Below are positions 54,826-64,000 of a stretch of DNA of 64,000 bases, piece by piece. Position numbers and translations under genes: made by a program. Numbering within the stretch: the stretch's first letter is position 1; each line of letters begins with the position of its first letter. The stretch is from Erodium maritimum (lineage: Eukaryota; Streptophyta; Magnoliopsida; Geraniales; Geraniaceae), in the NCBI GenBank assembly GCA_963921825.1, contig OY997591.1, positions 58,089,954 through 58,153,953 on the forward strand, read 5' to 3'. Under the pieces are notes generated by a model, which was not told the origin of the DNA, did no database searches, and saw only the letters and a program-made list of their open reading frames with translations.

Positions 54826-55788
54826 TCAGATTGCGTAAAATCGCAAGTTGCGCATTGTGTGCCTCGAGCTAGGGGGAGTCATGGCTGAAGTGTCCTTTGC
54901 TTCCGCGAGCACCCACTGATCGAATGTCTTGTGCTTCAGCTGCGCGGCGGTCTCAATGGTCTTGGCGGTGCTTGCTTCTTTGGCCGCTAAATGGGCAAGA
55001 TGAACACGCTCGGCAATCTCTTTCTTAGAGGGTGCATAGTTTTTACCACTGAGCCTCGCAACCTTGGCAGCCTTCTGGCCCATAGGCCTCTGGTACGTCG
55101 GTTGGCACTCCGTATTAGCACCCGTCGTCTGTTGAATGTCCTCAAACGTCGTGTCTTCACGAGTGCGCTTCCCCGAGTCGCTAGACTCCTCGACATCGAA
55201 CTGACTACGCGGTGTCCCTTCATCGGGATCCTCAACGGAAAAATAATATGAATTCCACTTGTGTTGGCCTTTCACAAGTTTCCACCAATGTTTCCATGTG
55301 AATGGATGTCCATTCACCAGTTCGTATTTTTCCTCGGTCAATGACATGATTTCATCATTCAAACGACCGCTCCGATGGTCCTTGCAGTTCTTGACAAACA
55401 TCCCCTGAAAGCTCGTCACTCTCGTATTGACTTGACCCCAGTGGTCTTTGCACTGCTTAGCCGTCCTTAACGGATCATCCCGGCCACAAGTAACAACAAG
55501 TTCTTCAGCGATGACCGCCCAATACTTCAGATTATGTTTCTGATTCCCGTGAATTGAATCGTACGAATGGTGCATCCAAGCTCTAACTAACCGCTCATCC
55601 TCGTCGGTGCTCCACAAGCATCGCTTCCCTATAGCCTTTAGTGGAACCACGCCGGCGGGCTCGGTAAGCGGTGTAGAGGAATTGACCGTCGGGTTGGAGG
55701 AAAGGTTCGGTGAAAAGAACTCTTGCGTCATCGCGTCGTCCGTCAATGACCTATAAATGCTTCCCCACTCGTTGAGATGGAACGACAT
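54826..55788 (-). CDS. SANT/Myb-like protein with NAM-associated C-terminal domain (ORF A)
   Basis: Intact 320-codon ORF. Residues about 55-125 form a Myb/SANT-like DNA-binding domain (WSTDEDERLVRAWMHHSYD, LKYWAVIAEEL, TAKQCKDHWGQVNTRV) and PFTWKHWWKLVKGQHKWN follows near residue 165. A basic RPMGQKAAK motif at about 240 is the start of a NAM-associated domain (PF14303 type). PIF/Harbinger elements encode such a Myb-like partner that helps the transposase bind the element ends; annotated plant relatives are often misnamed glutathione S-transferase T3-like. The start is chosen at MSFHLNEWGSIYR because both copies share it and a TATA box lies 83 bp upstream. Confidence 0.85.
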   Translation of the reverse strand: MSFHLNEWGSIYRSLTDDAMTQEFFSPNLSSNPTVNSSTPLTEPAGVVPLKAIGKRCLWSTDEDERLVRAWMHHSYDSIHGNQKHNLKYWAVIAEELVVTCGRDDPLRTAKQCKDHWGQVNTRVTSFQGMFVKNCKDHRSGRLNDEIMSLTEEKYELVNGHPFTWKHWWKLVKGQHKWNSYYFSVEDPDEGTPRSQFDVEESSDSGKRTREDTTFEDIQQTTGANTECQPTYQRPMGQKAAKVARLSGKNYAPSKKEIAERVHLAHLAAKEASTAKTIETAAQLKHKTFDQWVLAEAKDTSAMTPPSSRHTMRNLRFYAI

Positions 55789-55870
55789 TGTAATAGAAAT
55801 TTGGAAGTAAGAGGGAGAAAAGAGAGAAGAGAGGATGAATTTTGGGTGAAAAATGAATTACAAAGGTTCA

Positions 55871-55878
55871 TATTTATA
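55871..55878 (-). promoter_or_regulatory. TATA box of SANT ORF A
   Basis: TATAAATA on the minus strand inside CCCTATAAATATG, 83 bp upstream of the ATG at 55788. The corresponding box in the left copy is at 53548-53555, so it is conserved between copies. Confidence 0.7.
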
Positions 55879-56241
55879 GGGGGAAAGTAAATTTTGTTTT
55901 TTAATTTTGGTGCCAGCGCACGAACACGTGTCGTCAGTGCAGGAACTCCCAACGGCCGGCGCGGCGACCGATGCAGGCTCAGTCAACCTCGCCAGTGAGG
56001 AGTGCCAGCGGTAACCTTAACGGCTACCTTCCCCGTCAGCGAGCTCCCGCCAACTCCTTGCCGCCGTTTTCTCCTCGCCAGCGCCTTAACGCCTGTGACT
56101 GTGGATGCTCTAACAATCATAGGAGGGAAAGAAATTGATTTTTTCAAATATTTCGTAGTCACATATAAATTTCTAAGTTATAACTTGAACAATACATCTA
56201 TACATCGAATGTCTTAACACAAACACATAAGACAAAAAAAA

Positions 56242-58690
56242 TTGTATTCAGAAACAAAAATCTCTCTTAACTTTGAGAGTTTTTCCTATCACTATTCGCG
56301 CAAATCCATAGTGTTCTCTTCTCCTCTCTTCGTCGTTGTGTCTTCTGTTACAGCTGTGCCTCTGGCGATCGTTGTTACTCCCATCGGTGCTGCTCATCTT
56401 CCTCTATCTTGTACTCCACAACACGCTGCTGGTGCTGGAGTCAAGAGCTGTCGTCGGCGAAAACCGAAGCCTACCCCCATGGCTCTATCGACGACTTCGT
56501 CTGTCCCGTCCCCGCCAGGTTCTCCTCCCTAGGGTGGGAACCTTGACGAGGTCTCGTTCTCGGTGGGATCGGCCTCTTTAGTCCTGACCACAAAACCAAA
56601 AAGGGGGAGGCCTCTACGTCGACCACCAGAGCCTTCTTCCACAAGTAAGGGTCGTCTCGCTCTACCTCCCCTAAACCCTAGCGGACCGGCTTACGTGACA
56701 AGACGCGACCTCACTCTGGTTTCTTTAAGCCCTAGGGGCCGCCGTGCACTGCAAGTCATGCTACAACCCCGACTCTACTAAACCATAACAAGCCAACCCG
56801 TGATCCTACTACGCCCCCCTGAACCCTATAGCTCCAGCGTGTCCCGCGAGTAATAGTCCTGTGTGCCATGACCTCGCTCTGGCATCGCTGCTTGGTGGCG
56901 GGGATCCTAGGGTTTCGGCGTCGCCTGCTGGTATCTCAGCACTGCCAAATGTTGAGGGTCCCGTAGGTCATTTCCTTGGGAGGGCACTTGTTCCTAAGAT
57001 TACCTGGGACCAAGTACGCATTCCCACGGATGAGGCTTATGGTGCCAACCCTAGTGCGCTTCCCCCGTTGCGGAGGGACCCGGCGAAAGGGAAGGCTCCC
57101 ATCGAGGAACTGCCAAGGATGGCAGTGATGGCCTACGGCCTAGGGCGTTCCCTCCCTACACAGGCCACAATTCCAATCATTTCCGCGGCCCTCGTTACAC
57201 CGCCGGGTATGACGCAGGATAGGGCGTGACACCTGGCTATGACTGAGCTTCTTTCACCCTTGATTGATAGGGTGGCAGACCTCCAATCATCCTTGGTAGG
57301 TCTACAAGATAGATTATCATCTTGTTCTTTGGAGGAAGAAGAAGAGGTCGAGGTCATGGTTCCAGCATCTCGGGCGACGACATCGGCGGCCCTCGCTCAC
57401 CAAAAATAGGGTTTACTAGGACATCTCTGGGCCCCTAAGCTTCCACGGAAGGACATGCTCTTGCGTATCATCACAAACGCATGGGGAAAATCTGCAGAAG
57501 GCCTAGTGATTAAAGATTTAGGGTCGTGCTTGTTCGGCTTCTACTACTGGTCAGCGGAGTCTCGGTCATGGGTTCGAAGCAATGAACCCTGGTGCTTCGA
57601 TGGAAAAGTCCTACTGTTGGGAGATTTAGACCCATGTGTTCAGGAGATGCCCCCTCTGGACCGGGTGCAATTGTGGGTTCATGCTAGAGGACTGCCACCT
57701 TTGGTTCGGACAAGGGAGATAGGTATCTCCATTGGCAACGCATTGGGAATGTGCGTGAATGTCCCATGTGACCAATGAGGGATGTGTTGGGGAGGGACTA
57801 TCAAAATTCGCTTCTGGCACCTCCTTGAAAAGCCGCTACGGAAGGGGTTGGTTCTTAGGTTCCCGGAGTTTCCGGACCCAATCAATGTTGAACTCACGTA
57901 TATGAAGCTTCCCAACTTCTGTTATACATGTGGTCGGCTCGGCCATATTCTGAAGGACTGTACGTGGGAAGTTAGAGGCCCCTCACAGTTTGGGGAATTC
58001 ATGCTGGAATACCACCTGGAGAAAAAATTCAAGGCGTACGCTACAGACTAGGGAGAACAGGTCCGATTGGCTGCCCCGCCGGGTCTTGGCCTTCAAGGTC
58101 ATTTGGACTGGGATAAGGGCCCTAGGCCCCTTATGCCCACTCGGTCAAGCCATCTGGGCTCGACTAGTGGGCCGCCGATTCGACTATCTTCCCCTCCGGT
58201 GTTTGATGATCCACTACCACACCAGGACCATCTGGTCAGGAGGGCTCGGGCAGGGTGGGGAGCTCAGGAGGATAGTGTCCCTGGAGGAGCTGGAGTTGAG
58301 GACAACTAGAAAACTCTGAAGCGGCCAGCAGTTGGGGTCCCTAGGGAGGAAAAATTTAAGGCGGGGAAACAGCCCCGCCAGGAGGATTGAGTGGCACGTC
58401 GTGCATCAGGGACTGAACCTGGGAGGGGTCCCTATACGATGTGCTGCCTCCCCCCTTCACCCTTACCGTTGAGGTCCCTCAGGATCTCCGGTCTCCCATT
58501 CCTCCTCTTCGTTTTCTGTCATGGCCTATGAGGCATCAAAATACTGTTTACGTCGGTTATGTTACGATAAGGGTTAGAGAATCGTTGTTCACCTATTCTA
58601 ACCTTTCACTCGTGGTCGGAGAATTTATTTCTCGAGGCCCACCTATGTAATTTCTTAATATCAATAATATTGCACCGTTTGTTCGAAAAA
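56242..58690 (+). mobile_element. ORF1-only LINE unit (DUF4283 plus zinc knuckle), no ORF2
   Basis: About 2.4 kb. It has a pyrimidine-rich leader (ttcgcgcaaatccatagtgttctcttctcc), an ORF1 in several frames, then immediately the terminal region 58411-58690 shared with the unit at 32814-33730, ending at tattgcaccgtttgttcgaaaaaa. No endonuclease or RT domain occurs between the zinc knuckle and the 3' end. This looks like an internally deleted LINE that keeps both ends and ORF1. Confidence 0.7.
56861..58051 (+). pseudogene. LINE ORF1 with DUF4283 and CX2CX4HX4C zinc knuckle
   Basis: Segment 56861-57229 is a Pro/Ala-rich N-terminal part (HDLALASLLGGGDP). Segment 57455-57778 is DUF4283 (LLRIITNAWGKSAEGLVIKDL, FDGKVLLLGDLDP, QLWVHARGLPPL). 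After a TGA at 57777-57779 segment 57782-58051 has IKIRFWHLLEKPLRKG and the knuckle CYTCGRLGHILKDC at about 57920-57961. The protein would bind element RNA. Stops at 57227, 57408 and 57777 break it. Confidence 0.75.
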
Positions 58691-59160
58691 ATATATACTG
58701 GTTGTCTTCGTCAAGATCCATCCAAACTCGTGGTTGTTGTGCATGCATGGTCAAAGGCTAAGGCCAGCAGTAAATTAAGGCAATGATAGGAAATATTTAG
58801 ACGTAAATTTATAAAATCAAGACGTTAAAGAATGCTGTAAAAGTATATTTAAATCATTATGAGCATTTCTTATATTTTTGAGTCGATCATTTGAAGTTTA
58901 GATTGTATAAACCTATGGGGCAATCTTTTATCATATTTATTTGAATAATTAGTTTAAATATAAAAATATTGTCATTGTATCGTCTTAACCGGTCCTCAAT
59001 GAAAGCTTCGTCCCCTTCTTTTGTGCATATGTAGGAAGTGCACCTGTGACATCAATGCTAAGAATCGGAAGATGCGTTATGAAGAAAAGGTCTGTAAATT
59101 CCTCATGAGATTTGACGAGGAGTTCTCTATAGTACGTCACAAATACTCGGGACCGAACCC
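58691..59160. other. No gene recognised
   Basis: AT-rich spacer after the LINE A tail. Nothing recognisable on either strand. Confidence 0.4.
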
Positions 59161-59260
59161 ATTCTAGGTATCGGTCATACGTACGCAGCTGTTACCCAGG
59201 ACAAGTTGCAGAGAACGACGGTGGTCTGATCGAACCCAAAATCGGTGGCGCTGGCGACAC

Positions 59261-59285
59261 CCCCCCCCCCCCCCCCCCCCCCCCC
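59261..59285. repeat. Poly-C tract of 25 bases
   Basis: Uninterrupted run of 25 C directly upstream of the copia gag zinc knuckle region. Such runs are unstable and error-prone in sequencing, so the length is approximate. Confidence 0.8.
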
Positions 59286-59299
59286 ATAGAAGGGAACTT

Positions 59300-60440
59300 C
59301 TTGCGCCAGCAAGGTTGTGCGTGGCACCGGAGAAGAAAAAGGGACGGGGGTTCGGCGATGCAATCATTGCGAAAAGACGGGACATGAGATGGAAGCTTGC
59401 TTCCAAATCATTGTCTACCCATCTCACTAGAGAGAGCCCAAAGGTGGTGGAGGCGCACGAGGGGGCGGCCGTGGTGGTCGAGCGGTCGAGGAGGCTTTGG
59501 GCGTGGGGGTTTCGCAGGATCAGTTGTTGCGTATGGACCCTTTGAACCGCAAAACCTCATTTGAGGGATAGGGCCCCCACTCAAACCGGCCTAACAGGGA
59601 GCATGTGAGAGTTCGCAAATCAGCTAAATCAAGTCTAGCAGACTCACTTGTTGGAACTACTATCCAAGACCATCACAGGTCAAGCTCAATCATTCACGGG
59701 GATATCTGTCAATGCAGCCTCCTCCTCAAATTTTTCTGGTAACAAAATATGAGTTATCGATTTGGGAGAAGCTAATTATATCGCCTGTGAAACAGATTCT
59801 TTGATCAGTATTACGCCAAGATCAAACCTCTCACCTATAGAGATGCCTAATGGTGTAAAGGCCTCTATTGTCGCGGTTGGTGATGTAATTTATGACAAAA
59901 ATGTATGTCTCCAACAAGTGTTTGATGTGCGTGAATTCTGTTTCAACTTAATGTTTGTGAGCCAATTAACTCAAGATCTTAACTATGCACTGACCTTTTA
60001 TTGAAATTGTTGTGTGATACAGGACTTACTCTCGAGAACGCTGATTGGCATGGGTAGAATGTGAAATGGTCTCTACTATCAGACACCGACGAAGATTGGG
60101 AAGACTTTGATGGCTCATGGACACAATAGCGCACAATTATGACATCAGTGTTTGGGGCACATTCTAGCACAACAATTATCGTTAATTCCATCTTTATCTA
60201 TTTTAGTTAATAAACTTGGACTACCAGTTTGTGACGCATCTTGTAGGGTGAAGCAAGCCAGATTGCCTTTTCCAGTCCGTAATAATAAATCTCTGTGTAT
60301 CTTTGAATTAATATATTGCGATATTTGGGGAGCTTATCACACACCATCTTTATCTTGTTGCCACTACTTCTTATCGATTGTGGACGATTACAGCAAGGCA
60401 AAATGGGTGTTCTTGATGAAACACAAATAAGAATAAATGG
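59300..60440 (+). pseudogene. copia fragment: gag end, protease and integrase start
   Basis: Plus-strand remnants in changing frames. The zinc knuckle CNHCEKTGHEMEAC is at about 59363-59404. The protease region (GANYHI-like site decayed to GEANYIACETDSL, then FDVREFCFNLMFVSQLT) is at 59762-60004. The GAG-pre-integrase and integrase zinc region (CDASCRVKQARLPFPV) and core start (IYCDIWGAYHTPSLS, FLSIVDDYSKAKWVFLMKHK) are at 60152-60430. It stops at a TAA at 60427. RT and RNase H are absent. Confidence 0.85.
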
Positions 60441-60538
60441 TATTAAAGCTCCCTGTTACGATTCCTGACAAGCTCTTATGAATCTCTAGCTTTGTCCACT
60501 TGTTAACTTATGGTTCTAACAAGTGGACATGGTGTTTG

Positions 60539-62379
60539 TGTTGGAATTCTAGGGAGCAAAACGCAGCGGAAAAATAAAAACTTTTCCTAGAATAGCCTCA
60601 GGATCCATGTAATTCCGAGTAAACCGACAAACAAAATTAAAGGAGAGATTACCTCTTTCAATTTTCCAGCTTGTTTCGAGACAGGGACCAACTTGCAGCT
60701 CGTATATCTCAGCAACAAACCGTTGGAATGAAAATCCCTCCGGTCAGATTGAAGGCCAATGTGTTAAGAACGTTCACCCCAAAAATCAGAAAGATCGGAC
60801 CTCGGATGAACCTCCGATCGAGCACTTTACAGTGGCTGGTCGGACATAATCTGGGCTGAAAAATCTGGGCAGATTTTTCTCTTCTTCTTGCAAACCAAGA
60901 ACACTTGAAACAAATGAGTTTGGTGGATTAATTGTGAGTTGAGACGTTTCCAAAAGGATCCGTCCTCTACCGGTATCCACACCAACAAGATATCCCAAGT
61001 CGCTTGTGTGCTAGCACAAAGGAAGAACACTTCTTCCTCTCTTTCTCTCTAACTCGTTTCGCTCTCTACCCTTTGAGAACCATTCTCAACACAATGAAAA
61101 ATCTGATTTTTCTTCTCTCTCTTGCATGCTTATATAACCCAACATGACCACACTTATTTTATTTGGAAAAACCCAACACTTGGACTTCCAACTTGGACAA
61201 GTGTCTCACTTAGGTTTTGCATGCTTACTATTCCTAAACATGACTCCACTAAGTCATTTCAAGTAAGTCCAACTCTTGGACTTTCTTTTATGACAAGTGT
61301 CTCATTTTAGGAGTAGTGCTCATGCAAAAATACCCTATTTGAATTTCAAAAATTCAAGAGTCATTTTTGCATTTTAATTGCCCAACATAATCTTTATTAT
61401 ATTGGTAATTCGAAAAACGAGTTAAATGAATAAATAAATATTATATCGAATATAATATATTATTTTATTCACTTGAGGGACTTCATAAGTCCAATTCGAT
61501 ATTGGGCTCGTTGTTGTGTGCGACCCTGTAGGCTCATAACACGTGTTGGCAGTGGGCCCGAAATCCTCGTTTCGTCCACATGTCATAGTTGGCCTCTAGC
61601 AAGACATTATGACTACCCAAACGTTTATGATGATCGTTAATCCGACTTAACCTTTACCCGCTAATATGCTAACCCTTCTGTCAACGATATCTCGATCGAA
61701 TAAGGCATAGGGCCGTCATCCTTATTTTATTCGATCGCTGTTTCTTGATCTTAAGTAGACTGCCAGTGATAACTCTTTATCAATTCGCATGGCCATGCTT
61801 TTCCTGCAGTCCCACTTATCAAGGGGCCCAAACGATATCTCTCATATTTATATGAGTGACAGATCCCTTATCAGTCAACCATATCTCTCACATAGACACT
61901 TATGCACCCAATCACAGCCTTTATAATTGCCCGGTTAAAGACAATGTTTAACTGTGTCAAAGCACACAACCATCTATGTAGAAATCATGATGACTATAAG
62001 GTCGGAGGACTTGAGTCATATTACGGTACTGAGAAATACTCATGACAGTTCCTATGTAGTATTCTCATAGTGGGTCATCCAATGCCATTTCCCTAAATGA
62101 CATCTATGATTTGACTTCATATCCAATATGTATGATCAGTAAAACGTGATCATCAGCCAACATCATACTAGTCTTAGTATATCAGTAAGACCAGGGATCA
62201 AGTGAATAATACTCTATTACTTCTAAGAGTTTTACTATCAGGTCCTCAACCCGATGATCTTAAGAAAGAGTATCATTTACACTATTAACATTTCACAAAT
62301 GATAATAGTAGTGCCGGTGTATTAATGAAATGATAATGCCGTCCATAATTACGATTGGCCTAGGGCACAAAAACCAACA
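60539..62379. mobile_element. Solo copia LTR, 1841 bp
   Basis: Starts TGTTGGAATTC and ends ...AAAACCAACA, flanked by perfect 5-bp duplications gtttg at 60534-60538 and 62380-62384. No internal region. Phrases shared with the LTR of the element at 638 (gcagcggaaaa near the start; aaggcatagRgccgtcatcc; gcatggccatgct) show the same copia lineage, probably in the same minus orientation. Formed by recombination between the two LTRs of one insertion. Confidence 0.92.
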
Positions 62380-62485
62380 GTTTGAAGGACATATTTAGTC
62401 CTAGTCTTTATTTTATTTTCATATTTTCTTTTGCTTCTGTATCGTGGTCATCAACAACAACCGTTTTCACCTTCTATGATGTTTA

Positions 62486-62640
62486 CACCGTCGGCCACGA
62501 GACGAGATGCTGTTTGCACCGTCGGCCTCGAGACGAGCTGTCGTTTGCACCGTCGGCCACAAGATGAGATGATATTTGCACCGTCGGCCACGAGACGAGA
62601 TGCCATTTACACCGATGACCTTGAGACGAGTAGCCGTTTC
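62486..62640. repeat. 31-bp minisatellite, five units
   Basis: The phrase caccgtcggcc recurs at 62486, 62517, 62548 and 62579, with a degenerate fifth at 62610, each exactly 31 bp apart. The unit is roughly gtttgcaccgtcggccacga plus gacgagatgc. 31 is not a multiple of 3, so the open frames across it are incidental. Confidence 0.9.
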
Positions 62641-62723
62641 CACTATCCACCAAAGACATTATTCGTTTTATAATATTCTTTTCAAGTTGAGCATTACGAA
62701 TCTCCATGCTTCAATTTGAGAGG

Positions 62724-63000
62724 AGTATTGAAGGTAATCAAATCAAAATAAAATAAAATTGGTTTGTTCTAATTTAATTTAATTTGATTACGGTATTCAA
62801 TTATAATATTATGTAAAATTACTTTCCTTTCAGTGATTTTGTAATCTCCCGTAAATACAGGAGTAGTGAGTATTTAACAAAATTAAGCAAAACATTCTAT
62901 TTCATATTGTACAGAATGACACATGTCCTTTCCTCAAATTTCTTCATTTTTGTTAAAAAGTTATCCTTCGTTCTGACACTATTATTCTCCAATTTCGTCT
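62724..63000 (+). repeat. copia LTR-like end with polypurine tract
   Basis: The phrase caatttgagaggagtat followed by tgaaggtaatcaaatc is the usual copia polypurine tract plus 3' LTR start. The following AT-rich sequence has cccgtaaatacaggagtagt, typical of short copia LTRs. The right end is not clear, and the matching 5' LTR was not found. It may be the 3' end of the copia fragment at 59300. Confidence 0.5.
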
Positions 63001-63219
63001 TCTCGACCTAAATCAAAACTTGAGAAGGTTGAGCTATATCTTTTTGGAGTAGGTATTGATCTTTTCTCTTGACCGCCTCATGTCCTTGTGAATGGTTTTT
63101 GAAAGGGGAGAAATCGTGCAATGTGGAGGAGACATACTAATCTAGTATAGAAGAGAGAGACTCATCATGTCAAAGTATCGCTTAAAAGGACGGACGACAT
63201 GACTTCATACTGTTATCTC

Positions 63220-64000
63220 TAACACACAGGGGGCATTCATTCCGGGCCGTTGTATTCAAGATAATATTCTTATCGCTTTCGAGGTCATCCATTTTCTACG
63301 GCTGAAACAACAGGGATCTCTCGACTTCATGGCCCTCAAGCTCGACATGAGTAAGGCTTATGATCGGGTGGAATAGGATTACCTTCTTCGGATTATGGGT
63401 CAGCTGGGCTTCTCATGAGAATCGATGGAGCTGATGGCGTGTTGCATGCAATTTGTTCAATACACAATCTCGTCTAGGGGTCGGGATACACCACGATTTG
63501 AACCGTCTAGGGGTTTACGACATGGAGACCCACTTTCTCCGTATCTATTCTTACTTTGTATGGAAGGGTTATCCATCCTATTGCGCCATGCTCAGGAGGA
63601 GGGTCGTCTACGAGGTGTTCGAGGGAGCCCCAAAAATATCGCATATGTTTTTTCTGACGAGTGTTACATTACATCTTAGGCCTTTTTGGTCGGCTTTCTG
63701 GACAAGTCCTCAACGTCGACAAGTCATCAGTCATGTTTAGTAAGAATACACCAGAAGGGATTAAACAAACGTCTTGTCAGATCTTGGCCATTGGTGAGAC
63801 ATTGGCAATTTCTATGTACCTCGGGTTCCTTATATGATCGTAGGAACAGGAATGCGGCGATGGCATACTTAGGGGACCGTATCATCAAGCAGATCCTCCG
63901 CTCTTGGGACGGAAAGCTCCTCTCCCCGCCTGGTCAGGAAGTTATAATCCGATAAATCCTCACCTCTCTCCTGGTCAATGTAATGTCTGTGTTTCAAGTG
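63220..64000 (+). pseudogene. LINE reverse transcriptase fragment, continues past window
   Basis: Plus strand reads GAFIPGRCIQDNILIAFEVI, LDFMALKLDMSKAYDRVE with a stop, then FEPSRGLRHGDPLSPYLFLL and CMEGLSILLRHAQEEG. In the catalytic box the usual F-A-D-D is replaced by YVFSDECYI, so one Asp is lost. The thumb region follows (YLGDRIIKQILRSWDGKLLS). Stops at about 63374, 63417 and 63677 show decay. The 5' side is cut at about 63220 without a visible endonuclease. Confidence 0.85.

Larger units (their letters stand above)
53788..56110 (-). mobile_element. PIF/Harbinger-like SANT-carrying element, right copy
   Basis: 2323 bp between the shared taa (53785-53787) and taa (56111-56113). The terminal repeats start GAGCATTCACAACCATC (left) and, as complement, GAGCATCCACAGTCACAGG (right). 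It abuts the left copy in the same orientation with only TAA between. Contents on the minus strand: ORF A (55788-54826, intact) then ORF B (54448-54044, one stop), each behind its own TATA box. There is no transposase, so it must rely on one encoded elsewhere. Confidence 0.88.

Noticed and set aside
59164-59427. Glycine-run ORFs on the minus strand across the poly-C tract
   Set aside because: The glycines come from the homopolymer, and the plus strand carries copia gag in this region.
62483-62707. Repeat protein encoded by the 31-bp minisatellite
   Set aside because: A 31-bp unit changes frame every copy, so the apparent repeats in translation are not a protein repeat.
1-64000. tRNA, rRNA, CRISPR array or bacterial-type operon
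   Set aside because: None seen. tRNA-like motifs are retrotransposon primer sites or a SINE head, and all direct repeats are plant-element LTRs or minisatellites.

Overview
This window is nuclear DNA of a flowering plant, probably a eudicot. It is almost entirely transposable elements. Evidence for a plant: Athila-type and chromodomain (Tekay/Del-like) Ty3/gypsy elements, Ty1/copia elements primed by initiator-Met tRNA, plant LINEs with RRM or DUF4283/CCHC ORF1 proteins, a MuDR-type MULE, PIF/Harbinger-like elements with TAA target duplications and an Au-SINE-like head. I see no ordinary single-copy host gene, rRNA, tRNA or CRISPR array. The layout resembles repeat-rich heterochromatin, and no species can be named.

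Positions 1-30700 are a nest of insertions. LINE B (minus strand, RRM ORF1) occupies 1-637 and 9099-9603 and is split by a copia element (638-9098) with near-identical 1688-bp LTRs. LINE A (minus) runs from about 30690 down to 9607. It is split by an Athila-type gypsy element (9940-28734, target duplication atatt). That element is split in turn by a plus-strand chromodomain gypsy element (13138-21858) in its reverse transcriptase and by 5'-truncated LINE C (22798-25321) between protease and reverse transcriptase. Removing each insert restores, or nearly restores, the host reading frame, so the order of events can be read directly.

Positions 30700-36220 hold a copia RT scrap, an inverted pair of TRIM-like repeats, a LINE derivative with no ORF2, a TAA-flanked MITE, a SINE fragment and an unclassified GC-rich unit. 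Positions 36221-42549 are a structurally complete MULE with terminal inverted repeats of about 280 bp. It carries a multi-exon MuDR-type transposase gene (plus strand, damaged by nonsense and splice mutations) and, convergent to it, an intact two-exon gene for a GRF zinc-finger/coiled-coil/membrane protein.

Positions 43240-51470 hold an ORF1-only LINE-like unit, a GC-rich unit resembling a non-autonomous retroposon, an inverted-repeat element filled with a hierarchical tandem repeat, and a nearly perfect 1.1-kb palindromic MULE-family foldback element with a 9-bp target duplication. Positions 51953-56113 are two head-to-tail PIF/Harbinger-like elements sharing one TAA. Each carries two minus-strand SANT/Myb-like ORFs with their own TATA boxes, and neither has a DDE transposase. 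One 320-codon ORF is intact.

Positions 56242-64000 hold another LINE ORF1 unit (DUF4283 plus zinc knuckle) lacking ORF2, a copia gag-integrase fragment, an 1841-bp solo copia LTR with a perfect target duplication, a 31-bp minisatellite, a copia LTR-like end and a LINE RT fragment running off the window. Three ORF1-without-ORF2 units, a copia element that moved recently despite a decayed pol, and transposase-less SANT elements all point to mobilisation by enzymes supplied in trans.
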